A stretch of 64,000 nucleotides of DNA from Shouchella oshimensis (GCF_002019765.1 NZ_KV917380.1:1890855-1954854); one strand, 5' to 3'; positions 27,136 through 36,624 are shown, counted from the stretch's first letter. The notes: generated by a model from the letters alone, not told the origin. Program-made: numbers and translations.

Positions 27136-27149
27136 GGAGGCATTTTACA

Positions 27150-28406
27150 TTGACTGAAATTAAAGTACCAGAGCTAGGTGAATCGATTACAGAAGGAACC
27201 ATTTCACAATGGTTAAAAGAAGTAGGCGATTACGTTGAACAAGGTGAGTTTATTGCTGAACTTGAAACAGATAAAGTAAATGCTGAAATCCCGGTAGAAA
27301 CATCCGGCGTTATAAAAGAATTTAAACGGGAGCCAGGCGACACAGTAGAAATTGGTGAAGTCATCGCTATTATTGATGAAGGTGGCCAAGCTGGAGGCAG
27401 CTCGTCAACGAGTGAAGACACAAAAGAAAAGCAACCGGCTACTGAAAAGCAGGCAGACACGAAGTCACAAGAGCCTGCTAAGCAAGAGGAAGAAGCACAA
27501 TCGACAACCAATCGTCCTTTGGCTTCACCTGCTGCGCGTAAGTTAGCACGTGAAAAAGGCATTTCCCTTGATGCCATTACACCAACAGATCCTACAGGTA
27601 AAATTCGTCGACAGGATGTAGAAGCGCACCAAGACAAACCAGCGCAATCAAAAGCGGCATCTCCACAGAAGCCGGCACTAACGCAATCAGCGGACGATCC
27701 AACGAAGCCGACTGAGCGTGAGAAAATGTCTCGTCGTCGTCAAACGATTGCTAAACGTTTAGTAGAAGTACAGCAAACGTCTGCAATGTTAACAACATTT
27801 AACGAAGTCGATATGACAGCCGTTATGGATTTACGTAAACGTCGTAAAGATGCGTTTTTAGACAAAAACGGTGTGAAGCTAGGATTTATGAGCTTTTTCA
27901 CAAAAGCTGTTGTTGGTGCTTTAAAAGAATTTCCATTGCTTAATGCGGAAATTCAAGGAGATGAGCTCCTCATTAAAAAATACTATGATATCGGTATTGC
28001 CGTTTCAACGGATACTGGTTTAGTTGTTCCTGTATTAAGAGATGCAGATCGATTAGGTTTTGCAGGAATTGAGCGTGGCATTGGTGATTTAGGTAAGAAA
28101 GCGCGTGATAATAAACTGCAGCTAAACGATATGCAGGGTGGTACATTTACGATTACAAACGGTGGAGTCTTTGGATCACTTTGGTCAACGCCTATTTTAA
28201 ATGCTCCTCAAGTTGGTATTTTAGGTATGCACAAAATCCAAATGAGACCGGTAGCCATCGATAATGAACGTTTTGAAAATCGTCCGATGATGTATCTTGC
28301 CCTTTCATACGACCATCGAATCGTTGATGGAAAAGAAGCAGTTAGTTTCTTAGTAAAAGTTAAAGATATGATCGAAGACCCAGAACAATTGTTATTAGAA
28401 GGGTAA
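27150..28406 (+). CDS. odhB: Dihydrolipoamide succinyltransferase E2 (OdhB)
   Basis: The 418-residue E2 core of the 2-oxoglutarate dehydrogenase complex. A lipoyl domain (residues 1-76, [12 protein letters not shown] with the lipoylated Lys), an acidic Gln/Glu/Lys linker, a peripheral-subunit-binding domain ([19 protein letters not shown]) and the catalytic domain ending in [13 protein letters not shown] (His-Asp catalytic pair) are all visible. TTG start with AAGGAGGCATT upstream. E3 is not in this window. Confidence 0.97.
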   Translation: MTEIKVPELGESITEGTISQWLKEVGDYVEQGEFIAELETDKVNAEIPVETSGVIKEFKREPGDTVEIGEVIAIIDEGGQAGGSSSTSEDTKEKQPATEKQADTKSQEPAKQEEEAQSTTNRPLASPAARKLAREKGISLDAITPTDPTGKIRRQDVEAHQDKPAQSKAASPQKPALTQSADDPTKPTEREKMSRRRQTIAKRLVEVQQTSAMLTTFNEVDMTAVMDLRKRRKDAFLDKNGVKLGFMSFFTKAVVGALKEFPLLNAEIQGDELLIKKYYDIGIAVSTDTGLVVPVLRDADRLGFAGIERGIGDLGKKARDNKLQLNDMQGGTFTITNGGVFGSLWSTPILNAPQVGILGMHKIQMRPVAIDNERFENRPMMYLALSYDHRIVDGKEAVSFLVKVKDMIEDPEQLLLEG

Positions 28407-28408
28407 TG

Positions 28409-28438
28409 GAAAGAAGGCTAGCATGCTAGCCTTCTTTC
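28409..28438. terminator. Terminator of odhAB, perfect 30-bp palindrome
   Basis: The 30 bases from 28409 to 28438 are identical to their own reverse complement (half-site GAAAGAAGGCTAGCA). In RNA it folds with a minimal loop. T-rich tails on both strands support a terminator. Confidence 0.75.
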
Positions 28439-28473
28439 TTGTACAATAAACGAGGTAGAGGAGGAATGAAGTC

Positions 28474-28674
28474 ATGATACACCAGCAATGGACTGAAACA
28501 CCGACACTTCGGATGTTAACTTGTGTTCATACAGATGCAAAGAAATATGTTGTAAATGAAGTATTAACAGTAGGAAAGCAGTATGAGTTAAAGAACGAAA
28601 CCGACGAGTTTTATTTTGTCATTGATAACACTGGCAAAATGGCTGGTTTCTATAAAGAGTATTTTGAAGGCTAG
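28474..28674 (+). CDS. Small conserved Bacillaceae protein
   Basis: A 66-residue protein (MIHQQWTETPTLRMLTCVHTD..., ending DNTGKMAGFYKEYFEG). It resembles a small conserved Bacillus family that I believe is DUF6501; this recall is not verified. GGTAGAGGAGGAATG gives a strong ribosome site. It has predicted beta structure and no membrane segment. Terminators on both sides make it an independent gene. Confidence 0.7.
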   Translation: MIHQQWTETPTLRMLTCVHTDAKKYVVNEVLTVGKQYELKNETDEFYFVIDNTGKMAGFYKEYFEG

Positions 28675-28678
28675 CACT

Positions 28679-28715
28679 AAAAAACCAGGATGGAGATAGC
28701 CCATCCTGGTTTTTT
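28679..28715. terminator. Bidirectional terminator
   Basis: AAAAAACCAGGATGG pairs with CCATCCTGGTTTTTT across a 7-base loop. It separates the small conserved gene (+) from the converging hydrolase gene (-). Confidence 0.9.
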
Positions 28716-29763
28716 AATGTTCGCGGAAAAACGAAAGCGCAAGCTCATCAGGGACTTCAGCGACGGTCTCATACGAATAAACTGGTTTATGAGATTTATC
28801 AATTAAGATCGAATACACCCCTTCATAGAAATCGTCACACTGAAGAAAATGCTTAGCCAAGGTTTTATCGGTTTCAAACGTTTCCTCAAGTGAAGACGCT
28901 TTTGATTGCTTCAAATGCGCAAGGGTTACTTTTAGAGACAACGGCGATTTACTCTCCAATAATGTGTACGTATCTTGAGCGAATCGACTTGAATCATTAT
29001 GGAGCGACGTTAAAATGTCTTCAATCGTTTTAAAAGAAAAATGTTTATGGATGTCATCTTTGTTCATCATAAGCTCACTTTGTGTCGGTTCTTGAATAAA
29101 CGACTGCAAAAATAAATGCACGCTTTGAGAAGTGACTTCTTCATAGTCGTCCCAATGGTGGGTTACGAGTTCTTGTTTACATGTTTCTAGTGTGTCACTT
29201 TCTATATAATAGTCTGCGCAACCAATGGAAATCGCGTCAGAGGCAGTTAAGACAGACCCTGTTAATGCAGCATATCGTCCTGTATAATCTGGTGTTTGGC
29301 TAAGAAAATAACAGGCACCAACATCAGGAAAAAAGCTAATATTTACTTCAGGCATTGCCCATTTTGTACGCTCTGTAACAATACGGTGACTTGCTCCATA
29401 TGATAAGCCTACTCCGCCTCCCATTACAATGCCATCCATAAGGACTACAATTGGTTTAGGGTAGTTCGCTATGTAGAGATCCAATTCATATTCAAGGGTA
29501 AAAAAGGCTGTTGCTTGATCAAATGCTTGTTTATTGTTCTTTGCTTGATAGAGGGCCTTAATATCACCCCCAGCACAGAATGCTTTAGTTCCTCTGCTCT
29601 CTAAAAGAATGACACGTACGTTCTCATCAGTTTCCCACCGCTTCAGTTGTGTATAGAGCGCTGAAATCATGTCAAATGTTAACGAATGTAGTGCTTTTTC
29701 TCTAGAAAGTGTCGCAATTCCAACTCCATTTTCTTTTTTTGAAAACATGATCTGTTCAGTCAT
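28714..29763 (-). CDS. 3-hydroxyisobutyryl-CoA hydrolase family protein
   Basis: A 349-residue crotonase-fold protein. CoA oxyanion residues are in FCAGGDIKALY and IVMGGGVGLSYGASHRI, and the HIBYL-CoA hydrolase signature MPEVNISFFPDVGACYFLSQ supplies Glu and Asp. The extended C-terminal part (after residue 215) matches hydrolases rather than short hydratases. Role: valine catabolism, releasing 3-hydroxyisobutyrate in the cytosol. It is monocistronic, with no valine-degradation gene beside it. Confidence 0.87.
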   Translation of the reverse strand: MTEQIMFSKKENGVGIATLSREKALHSLTFDMISALYTQLKRWETDENVRVILLESRGTKAFCAGGDIKALYQAKNNKQAFDQATAFFTLEYELDLYIANYPKPIVVLMDGIVMGGGVGLSYGASHRIVTERTKWAMPEVNISFFPDVGACYFLSQTPDYTGRYAALTGSVLTASDAISIGCADYYIESDTLETCKQELVTHHWDDYEEVTSQSVHLFLQSFIQEPTQSELMMNKDDIHKHFSFKTIEDILTSLHNDSSRFAQDTYTLLESKSPLSLKVTLAHLKQSKASSLEETFETDKTLAKHFLQCDDFYEGVYSILIDKSHKPVYSYETVAEVPDELALSFFREH

Positions 29764-30126
29764 TTTTATCTATTCACCCCACAAGAATGAAATCGTTTAC
29801 TCTCTTATTTTGACCTATCTTTATAAGAAAAGCAACGAAATCGAACGAATAAACCATATTTTTCAAATAAGTATAGCTTCTAACAACGTATGCCTTGCAT
29901 TTTTATTTGACCGATGCTATGATCAAATCGAGTTAGCGATCAATGAACTGATAGCTCTGTAGTAGGAAAATTGGTAGGCTTCTCGGCAGGAAACTACCGT
30001 ATATTGTGATAGGTCGCAGTGTACAGAAGCAACGAAAAACAGATAGAAAAGCCGCTTAAACTACTGATATATAAGCATTTAAGAGACTGCAATGAACTAT
30101 GATAACAAGACAACTAAATATACTTA
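29764..30126. other. Gene-free spacer before the rib leader
   Basis: About 360 bases without a supported gene. A + frame (29669-29962) starts inside the hydrolase antisense and lacks a ribosome site. The 3' part should hold the promoter of the FMN-riboswitch transcript, but I could not define it with confidence. Confidence 0.5.
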
Positions 30127-30256
30127 ACTTCGGGGCAGGGTGAAATTCCCTACCGGCGGTGATAAGGCTAAGCCTTTTAGTCCGTGACCCGTATTTTTTA
30201 TACGGTGGATCTGGTGAAACTCCAGAGCCGACAGTGAAAGTCTGGATGGGAGAAGT
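30127..30256 (+). promoter_or_regulatory. FMN riboswitch (RFN element)
   Basis: The aptamer shows the conserved blocks CGGGGCAGGGTGAAATTCCCT, ACCGGCGGTGATAAG, AGTCCGTGACCC, GGATCTGGTGAAACTCCAGAGCCGACAGT and GATGGGAGAAG. It lies before the riboflavin genes. FMN binding should favour the terminator downstream, reducing rib expression. Confidence 0.97.
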
Positions 30257-30340
30257 TTAACGAGAATACAGTCGAATGGACGTTTATTTGTGTATGGGAT
30301 TTTTTGTAATCCTAAGCAATGAGTGTCGTTTTATTTAGTG

Positions 30341-30372
30341 AACCCCCGAAGTAAAAGCTTTGGGGGTTTTTT
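30341..30372 (+). terminator. FMN-riboswitch terminator
   Basis: AACCCCCGAAG pairs with CTTTGGGGGTT followed by TTTT, ending 18 bases before ribE. It is the regulated terminator of the FMN leader. Confidence 0.9.
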
Positions 30373-30390
30373 GTATGGAGGAGGGGTTTA

Positions 30391-31038
30391 ATGTTCACTG
30401 GTATTATTGAAGAAAAAGGAACGATTACAGAAATAAAAAAACAAAATCAAGGAATGAAATTGAGTATTAAAGGGGTAAAGGTTCTTGAAGATGTGTCGTT
30501 AGGGGATAGTATTGCTGTTAATGGTGTATGTCTGACAGTCACTGCATTTAACGACCAGGAATTCTCTGTTGATGTTATGCCAGAGACGTTTCAAGGGACT
30601 ACGTTAAGTCAATTACGTACGTCTACACCGGTTAATCTAGAGCGAGCCATGTCGCCGCTATCCCGATTTGGCGGGCACATGGTTTCTGGTCATATTGATG
30701 GAAAAGGAACCGTTGTTCGTAGAAAGCAAGTGGATAACGCCGTTTACTTTGATATTCAAGCACCTAAACGTATTTTAAAATATATCGTTCAAAAAGGTTC
30801 AGTGGCGGTTGACGGCACGAGCTTAACGGTATTTGGTCTTAAAGACAGTCATTTTACGATTTCGATTATTCCGCACACACTGGATGAAACCATTATGGGA
30901 ACAGTAGCAATTGGCGATGAAGTAAATATTGAATGTGATTTGATTGGAAAATATGTTGAGCGATTAGTAACGGTATCTGACGAATCTGCTCCTAAGCATA
31001 ATTTGGCTGAACTGCTACAACAGAATGGGTATATGTAA
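30391..31038 (+). CDS. ribE: Riboflavin synthase alpha subunit
   Basis: The 215-residue enzyme dismutates two 6,7-dimethyl-8-ribityllumazine molecules into riboflavin. Two lumazine-binding repeats are seen: [10 protein letters not shown] with NGVCLTV, and SGHIDGKG with [18 protein letters not shown] precedes ATG 30391. It is the first gene after the FMN riboswitch; in B. subtilis ribD comes first, and it is missing here. Confidence 0.96.
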   Translation: MFTGIIEEKGTITEIKKQNQGMKLSIKGVKVLEDVSLGDSIAVNGVCLTVTAFNDQEFSVDVMPETFQGTTLSQLRTSTPVNLERAMSPLSRFGGHMVSGHIDGKGTVVRRKQVDNAVYFDIQAPKRILKYIVQKGSVAVDGTSLTVFGLKDSHFTISIIPHTLDETIMGTVAIGDEVNIECDLIGKYVERLVTVSDESAPKHNLAELLQQNGYM

Positions 31039-31052
31039 AGAGGAGAGTGCTT

Positions 31053-32246
31053 ATGTTTCATACAATAGAGGAAGCCATTGAGACGTTAAAAGCTGGCGGA
31101 ATTATTATCGTCTGTGATGATGAGGATCGTGAAAATGAAGGTGATTTTGTCGCTCTTGGGGAGCATACCACTTCAGAAACCATTAATTTTATGGCAACCT
31201 ATGGGCGCGGGCTCATTTGCACACCAATCTCTCAAGAAAAAGCACAGCGACTGCAGCTAGAACAGATGGTCAGCCAAAATACCGATTCTCATGGGACTGC
31301 TTTTACTGTCAGTGTTGATCATGTTGCAACAACAACGGGCATTTCTGCACAAGAGCGTGCGTATACAGTACAAGCTCTTGTCAATCGAGAGGCTACTGCA
31401 GCTCATTTTAAACGCCCTGGCCATATCTTTCCACTTGTTGCAAAAGACGGAGGTGTTTTAAGACGAGCAGGACACACGGAAGCGGCAGTTGACTTTGCTA
31501 GAATTAGCGGTGCTGAGCCAGTTGGAGTCATTTGTGAAATTATGAATGATGATGGCACGATGGCACGTGTCCCCCAGCTTAAAGAGATTGCTCGAAAACA
31601 CAAGCTTCCACTTGTAACGATCAAAGATTTAATTGCGTATCGTCGTAAACAAGAGTCTGTTATTAAACGTGAAGCAGATCTTTCCTTACCAACTGAATTT
31701 GGAACGTTTCGAGCAGTTGCTTATACAAACACGTTAGATAACAAAGAAAGCATTGCGCTAGTTAAAGGCGATATAACGAACGAAGAACCTGTGTTAGTAC
31801 GTGTCCATTCAGAATGTTTAACAGGGGATGTCTTTGGTTCAAAGCGTTGTGACTGTGGGCCACAGCTTCACGCAGCTCTTAAACAAATCGAAGAGGCTGG
31901 GAAAGGCATTCTTTTGTACATGAGACAAGAAGGGCGAGGTATTGGACTTATTAACAAGCTCAAAGCTTACGAACTCCAAGAAAAAGGGTTTGATACCGTT
32001 GAAGCAAATGAAAAACTAGGATTCCCAGCAGACTTAAGGGATTATGGTGTTGGAGCGCAAATCTTAAAGGATTTAGGTGTGACACAATTAAAGTTACTGA
32101 CGAATAATCCGCGGAAAATTGCAGGCTTGCAAGGCTACGATCTAACAATTGTAGAGCGAGTACCACTTCAACTGGCAGGCTTTGCTGAAAATGAACGCTA
32201 TTTAAAGACGAAAAAAGACAAATTAGGGCATATGCTTCATTTATAG
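31053..32246 (+). CDS. ribBA: Bifunctional DHBP synthase / GTP cyclohydrolase II (RibBA)
   Basis: A 397-residue fusion. The N-terminal half makes 3,4-dihydroxy-2-butanone phosphate ([25 protein letters not shown]) and the C-terminal half opens GTP (zinc site [20 protein letters not shown], then [13 protein letters not shown]). Both active sites look complete. ATG 31053 is preferred over the GTG two codons earlier since AAGAGGAG sits correctly before it. Confidence 0.96.
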   Translation: MFHTIEEAIETLKAGGIIIVCDDEDRENEGDFVALGEHTTSETINFMATYGRGLICTPISQEKAQRLQLEQMVSQNTDSHGTAFTVSVDHVATTTGISAQERAYTVQALVNREATAAHFKRPGHIFPLVAKDGGVLRRAGHTEAAVDFARISGAEPVGVICEIMNDDGTMARVPQLKEIARKHKLPLVTIKDLIAYRRKQESVIKREADLSLPTEFGTFRAVAYTNTLDNKESIALVKGDITNEEPVLVRVHSECLTGDVFGSKRCDCGPQLHAALKQIEEAGKGILLYMRQEGRGIGLINKLKAYELQEKGFDTVEANEKLGFPADLRDYGVGAQILKDLGVTQLKLLTNNPRKIAGLQGYDLTIVERVPLQLAGFAENERYLKTKKDKLGHMLHL

Positions 32247-32259
32247 GAGGAGTAAACAA

Positions 32260-32730
32260 ATGGGAAAAGTATTTGAAGGTCATTTAGTGGCAACAGATTT
32301 AAAGATTGGAATTGTAGTAGGACGTTTTAATGAATTTATTACAAGTAAATTATTAAGTGGTGCGCAAGATGCATTTATTCGACACGGCGCTCAAGAAAGT
32401 GACGTTGATGTTGCTTGGGTTCCAGGTGCATTCGAAATTCCATTTGCCGCGAAACAAATGGCGGATTCAGGAAAGTATGATGCAATTGTCACACTCGGAA
32501 CGGTTATTCGAGGCTCAACCCCTCATTTTGACTATGTATGTGGAGAAGTGTCAAAAGGGGTCGCTCAGTTAAATATGACGAGTGGTATCCCGGTTATTTT
32601 CGGCGTTTTGACTACGGATTCCATTGAGCAAGCAGTAGAACGAGCAGGCACGAAGGCAGGGAACAAAGGTTGGGAAGCAGCGACTGTGGCAATTGAGATG
32701 GTAAATTTAGCAAAGCAATTTTCAAAATAA
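32260..32730 (+). CDS. ribH: 6,7-dimethyl-8-ribityllumazine synthase
   Basis: The 156-residue enzyme condenses the butanone phosphate with the ribitylaminouracil. Conserved parts are [30 protein letters not shown] (catalytic His) and [18 protein letters not shown] lies before the ATG, 13 bases after ribBA. It ends the operon and is followed by a terminator. Confidence 0.96.
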   Translation: MGKVFEGHLVATDLKIGIVVGRFNEFITSKLLSGAQDAFIRHGAQESDVDVAWVPGAFEIPFAAKQMADSGKYDAIVTLGTVIRGSTPHFDYVCGEVSKGVAQLNMTSGIPVIFGVLTTDSIEQAVERAGTKAGNKGWEAATVAIEMVNLAKQFSK

Positions 32731-32742
32731 ATGATTTCATCT

Positions 32743-32776
32743 ATACTCTTTGCAGGTAATCTGGAAAGAGTATTTT
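32743..32776 (+). terminator. Terminator of rib operon
   Basis: ATACTCTTT pairs with AAAGAGTAT over a 13-base loop, followed by TTT. It lies 12 bases after ribH. Confidence 0.75.
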
Positions 32777-32877
32777 CCATTAAATGGATTGCGAAAATTG
32801 TCATATTCTCGTTCTCATTAAGGATAATCCTACGCTACAATAAAAAATGGTCAACTAAGAGAAAGTAGGGGAGAACG

Positions 32878-33672
32878 ATTTACAAAGAAACATTAAATGA
32901 ACTTATCACATTAGCTATAAAGAAAAAAGCGTTGCTGGCACATAGTAAACTAGCTTTTTTCTTATCGGCCATGCTGGCAGGAGGCTATGTTACAGTAGCA
33001 GTTGTTTTAGTCTATATTATTGGAGACCCGATTGTTCAAATTCTTCCTGCATTAACACCCCTTGTAATGGGGTTTGCTTTTGGAATTGCGCTGTTGCTCG
33101 TTATTTACGCAGGCTCTGATTTATTCACAGGCAGCATTCTTTATTACACCGTATCAACGCTTCAAAAGAAGACAACGTTAAAAGATACGTTGTGGAATTG
33201 GCTATGGACGTATGGCGGCAATCTTGTTGGGGCATTGTTTATAGCCTGGCTTGTCTATATGACCGGTATTTTTTCGGGAATGACAGAAGGGCATTACTTA
33301 CTATATGTAACTGAGAAAAAAATGACGACCGATTCGCTTGAATTGTTTTTTAGAGGCATTTTTTGTAACTGGCTCGTTTGTTTAGCGATTTGGACACCAA
33401 TGCGTTTAAAGAACGAGATGGCGAAGTTGTTTGTTGTGTTTATGATTATTTTTGCATTTTTTGCATCTGGTTATGAACATAGTGTCGCCAACATGGGCTT
33501 ATTTCACTTAGCGCTCCTACACAACCCTGGTGTTGAGGCGATTTCTCTATCAGGCTATGTTGCTAATCTTATTCCTGTGACGTTAGGAAACATCGTTGGT
33601 GGTAGTGTCTTTGTAGGGATGGTTTATTTTTATATTTCTAAAAAAAGTGAGCCCACTAGTGACATAAAATGA
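32878..33672 (+). CDS. Formate/nitrite-transporter (FNT) family channel, ATT start
   Basis: A six-helix membrane channel of the FNT family for small monovalent anions (formate, nitrite or hydrosulfide). FNT features: AMLAGGYV near the first helix, GSDLFTGSI, GNLVGALFIAW, FFRGIFCNWLVCLAIW, ASGYEHSVANM and LGNIVGGS. The frame upstream of TTG 32932 continues with the usual family N-terminus (IYKETLNELITLAIKKKALL) to ATT 32878, just after GGGGAGAACG. No ATG, GTG or TTG exists before the stop, so ATT is the probable start; TTG 32932 would cut 18 residues. Confidence 0.8.
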   Translation: MYKETLNELITLAIKKKALLAHSKLAFFLSAMLAGGYVTVAVVLVYIIGDPIVQILPALTPLVMGFAFGIALLLVIYAGSDLFTGSILYYTVSTLQKKTTLKDTLWNWLWTYGGNLVGALFIAWLVYMTGIFSGMTEGHYLLYVTEKKMTTDSLELFFRGIFCNWLVCLAIWTPMRLKNEMAKLFVVFMIIFAFFASGYEHSVANMGLFHLALLHNPGVEAISLSGYVANLIPVTLGNIVGGSVFVGMVYFYISKKSEPTSDIK

Positions 33673-33678
33673 AAAGTT

Positions 33679-33712
33679 AGGAAGAGAACCTAGTTTGGTT
33701 TCTTCCTTTTTT
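33679..33712 (+). terminator. Terminator of FNT gene
   Basis: AGGAAGAGAACC pairs with GGTTTCTTCCT (one bulge), then TTTTT. It overlaps the 3' end of the converging DUF309 gene. Confidence 0.7.
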
Positions 33713-34172
33713 CCTTTTTGTTATGATGATAACGGTGTTTATGAACGAGTTGTTCGTATGTAAGGACAGAGGTTTGTTTAGAACGTTTTGCTTGCTGGAT
33801 GATGGCTATTAAGAAAGGATCACAAAGTGGTAAGTCATAATCAGTAAACGTTGCTTGACCAACTGAATGAGAGCGTTCGTGCATGTCTTGCTGTACTTGC
33901 TTCTCATTTATACCTAAGTCTTCAAGGTGAAAACAGCGCTCCCTTAAGCGGTTTTCAACTCGACTATAGAGAATTCTTGCTCCTTTTTCGTTTCCGCGTC
34001 TTTCATGATAAAGGCCGACTGCAATTTGTATGAGGATCACCCATGGAGATAAACGATCTGGATCGGCTTGTTTTTTCCATTCTAACTCTAAGACTTCATG
34101 ACATTCAAAATAGTCACGTTCAACATGAAAATAGGTAAGAAATGCTATATAATGAGGTGGATACACGAACAT
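33690..34172 (-). CDS. DUF309 protein (YpuF-like)
   Basis: A 160-residue alpha-helical protein: YFHVERDYFECHEVLELEWKKQ and GLYHERRGNEKGA are the family signature with conserved His/Glu. B. subtilis ypuF sits directly before scpA, but there it is on the same strand; here it is divergent. AAAGGAGTCG precedes ATG 34172. The function is unknown; metal binding has been suggested from the conserved residues. Confidence 0.8.
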   Translation of the reverse strand: MFVYPPHYIAFLTYFHVERDYFECHEVLELEWKKQADPDRLSPWVILIQIAVGLYHERRGNEKGARILYSRVENRLRERCFHLEDLGINEKQVQQDMHERSHSVGQATFTDYDLPLCDPFLIAIIQQAKRSKQTSVLTYEQLVHKHRYHHNKKEKRKKPN

Positions 34173-34256
34173 TCGACTCCTTTCGAGTTTATTCTTGAAA
34201 AGGTACAAAAAATTGATTATGGTATACTTAACATAAAATGATTGGTGAGAATAGAC

Positions 34257-35018
34257 ATGACGATTTATAACGTAAAGACGCCATTATTTGAAGGCCCCCT
34301 CGATCTATTGTTGCATCTAATCTCACAGGCTGAGGTGGATATTTACGATATCCCAGTCGCAACCATTACAGATCAGTATTTAGAGTTTATTCACACGATG
34401 CAAGAGCTTGAGTTAGACATTGCTAGTGAATATCTCGTAATGGCGGCGACGTTGTTACAAATCAAAAGTCAAATGCTACTTCCAAAGCCAGAAGAGCTAT
34501 TTGATGAAAGCGAGCAATGGGTAGAAGAGGATCCTAGAGACGAGCTTGTTGAACAGCTTATTGAATATAAGACATATAAAGAAGCAGCGAAACATTTAAA
34601 AGATCAAGAAGAAGTACGCCATTCTTTACATACGAGAAAACCAGAAGAATTAGATCACTTTCTAACAGACGAAGAAGAGAGACAGCTGCAAATTCAGCAT
34701 GTTACTCTTGTTGATATGCTTGGAGCATTTCAAAAGATGCTTCAACGAAATGCGTGGAATCGTCCTAAAACGAAAGTGGTACATACAGAAGAGCAGTCTG
34801 TTGAACAGCGTATTGTTGAGTTACTGGATAAACTAGATGAGATGTCTGGTCCGACACGTTTTTCAGATTTAGTTGAACAGGATGATCGCTCATCAACAAT
34901 TGTGTCGTTTTTAGCTATACTAGAGTTAATTAAAACATCTACCATCTATTGTGTTCAAGATCAAAGCTTTGATGAAATTACGATTTTTTTACGGGACGGA
35001 GACAAGCATGAACGCTGA
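34257..35018 (+). CDS. scpA: Segregation and condensation protein A
   Basis: The 253-residue kleisin subunit of the SMC-ScpAB complex, which compacts and resolves the chromosome. The N-terminal helix motif LFEGPLDLLLHLISQAEVDIYDI is clear, as is the C-terminal winged helix (RFSDLVEQDDRSSTIVSFLAILELIK). GTGAGAATAGAC precedes ATG 34257. It overlaps scpB by 11 bases, so the pair is coupled. Confidence 0.95.
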   Translation: MTIYNVKTPLFEGPLDLLLHLISQAEVDIYDIPVATITDQYLEFIHTMQELELDIASEYLVMAATLLQIKSQMLLPKPEELFDESEQWVEEDPRDELVEQLIEYKTYKEAAKHLKDQEEVRHSLHTRKPEELDHFLTDEEERQLQIQHVTLVDMLGAFQKMLQRNAWNRPKTKVVHTEEQSVEQRIVELLDKLDEMSGPTRFSDLVEQDDRSSTIVSFLAILELIKTSTIYCVQDQSFDEITIFLRDGDKHER

Positions 35019-35592
35019 ATTATTGGCAAAAGTCGAAGGTCTTTTGTTTGTTGTTGGAGACGAAGGAATTTCTTTAGCAGAATTAAAAAGCCTTATAGAA
35101 TCAGAAGAAGAAGATATTCTTGCTTGTTTAGAGCAACTTAAGCAAGATATGAACCAAACAAACCGCGGTATTCGTTTGGCAAGACTTGGAAATCGTTACC
35201 GTTTGACTACAAAAGTGGAGCATGCTGATTTGTATAAAAAGTTAGCAGCCTCACCTATTCAAGGGGGATTATCACGCGCTGCCCTCGAAACGTTGGCGAT
35301 TATCGCATACAAGCAACCCATTACGAGAATTGAGATCGATGACATTCGAGGCGTTAAATCGGATAAAGCGATTCAATCCCTTCTGTCAAAATTATTAATC
35401 GAAGAACAAGGTCGTGTATCCGGTACAGGACGAGCAATTCTTTTTGGGACAACACGTTATTTTCTTGATCATTTTAATTTAGAATCATTAGAAGATTTAC
35501 CTAGTCTAGCAGAACTAGATTTGACAAGTGATCGTGTAGAAGAAGATACCGATCTCTTCTTTGAACAGCTCCATCATTTAGAAGATGAATAA
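35008..35592 (+). CDS. scpB: Segregation and condensation protein B
   Basis: The 194-residue partner of ScpA, with two winged-helix domains (GLLFVVGDEGISLAELKSL and SRAALETLAIIAYKQPITRIEIDDIRG). ATG 35008 lies inside the scpA end with GGAGA just upstream; the longer frame to 34951 is not needed. The C-terminal tail is acidic, as in homologues. A terminator follows. Confidence 0.95.
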   Translation: MNAELLAKVEGLLFVVGDEGISLAELKSLIESEEEDILACLEQLKQDMNQTNRGIRLARLGNRYRLTTKVEHADLYKKLAASPIQGGLSRAALETLAIIAYKQPITRIEIDDIRGVKSDKAIQSLLSKLLIEEQGRVSGTGRAILFGTTRYFLDHFNLESLEDLPSLAELDLTSDRVEEDTDLFFEQLHHLEDE

Positions 35593-35603
35593 ACGATAGT
35601 CAG

Positions 35604-35637
35604 GATGAGTCTCTTTAGAAGGGACTCATCTTTTTTT
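35604..35637 (+). terminator. Terminator after scpAB
   Basis: GATGAGTC pairs with GACTCATC, followed by seven T. It lies 12 bases beyond scpB. Confidence 0.85.
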
Positions 35638-35711
35638 ATAAAAGGATAGGCAATGATCACAGGAACGAGCTATTGCGCATATCGTTTTAGTGAAAAGGTA
35701 GGTGAAGACGT

Positions 35712-36572
35712 GTGGATACACATTTACAAGCTGTCCGACAGTGGTGTGACCATTTAGACCATCTTTGGGGAGAGCAACAGCAGGAGTTAGTGAATCGAAC
35801 GAATAGGGAATTGCTTGAGCAGTTTTATCATGCGAGAGCACAGCTACACGAAGCCATAGTAGGAAATGACCCATCTGTCGATCAAGCGGCTGCTGTTGTA
35901 TATGAAGTCTGGCAAGAGATGAATGAACAACGCCCTGTGACGCTTCGTCATCGCTCAGGAAATCATGTATTACCACCATTGCCGTACCCTTATAATGGAT
36001 TAGAGCCCTATATTGATGAGGAAACAATGCGTCTGCATCATCAAATTCATCATAAAAGCTATGTAGATGGCTTAAATAAAGCTGAATTGGAACTAGTCAA
36101 AGCGAGAGACACCGATCAATACGAGTTAGTTAAACATTGGGAGAGAGAGCTTGCTTTTCATGGTGCAGGGCATTACTTGCATACATTATTTTGGGAAGTG
36201 ATGGCACCGAATGGTGGTGGAAAGCCAGCTGGAACACTATTAGAGGCGATAGAGGCTTCATTTGGATCATTTGAGAAGATGCAAAAACACTTTACAGCTG
36301 CTGCGGCTAAAGTCGAGGGGAGCGGCTGGGCCATGCTAGTATGGGCACCTCGTGGCCAACAGCTAGAGATTTTACAGGCTGAAAAGCACCAGCAATTATC
36401 TCAACAAGATCAAATTCCACTTCTTGTGCTCGACGTTTGGGAACATGCTTACTACTTAAAGCACCAAAATAAACGAGAAGCGTATATAAGTGATTGGTGG
36501 AAGGTCGTTAATTGGAAAGCTGTTGAGGAGAGGTTTAGAAAAGCAAAGGAACTGAAGTGGAAAAAAGCATAA
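35712..36572 (+). CDS. sodF: Fe/Mn superoxide dismutase with N-terminal extension (SodF-like)
   Basis: A 286-residue protein with an N-terminal helical extension of about 80 residues and a C-terminal Fe/Mn superoxide dismutase domain. Metal ligands: His in HHQIHHKSYVDGLNKAE, His in FHGAGHYLHTLFWEVM, and Asp/His in LVLDVWEHAYY. B. subtilis SodF has the same layout; the extension's role is unknown. GTG start at 35712 with AGGTGA upstream. A strong hairpin follows. Confidence 0.88.
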   Translation: MDTHLQAVRQWCDHLDHLWGEQQQELVNRTNRELLEQFYHARAQLHEAIVGNDPSVDQAAAVVYEVWQEMNEQRPVTLRHRSGNHVLPPLPYPYNGLEPYIDEETMRLHHQIHHKSYVDGLNKAELELVKARDTDQYELVKHWERELAFHGAGHYLHTLFWEVMAPNGGGKPAGTLLEAIEASFGSFEKMQKHFTAAAAKVEGSGWAMLVWAPRGQQLEILQAEKHQQLSQQDQIPLLVLDVWEHAYYLKHQNKREAYISDWWKVVNWKAVEERFRKAKELKWKKA

Positions 36573-36590
36573 GGTTAGCTTCAGAAGAAG

Positions 36591-36624
36591 CTCTCCAACG
36601 TCTCAATAGTGACGTTGGAGAGCC
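36591..36624 (+). terminator. Hairpin after sodF
   Basis: A perfect 13-bp stem GCTCTCCAACGTC/GACGTTGGAGAGC with an 8-base loop lies 18 bases after the stop. The T-run is weak (CGATTTGCTTT). Confidence 0.65.

Noticed and set aside
27230-27637. Minus-strand 135-residue frame inside odhB
   Set aside because: It is the antisense of the Gln/Glu/Lys-rich linker of odhB; low-complexity Ser/Ala output is expected by codon bias.
29669-29962. 97-residue plus-strand frame before the rib leader
   Set aside because: It begins antisense to the hydrolase gene, lacks a Shine-Dalgarno site and resembles no protein.
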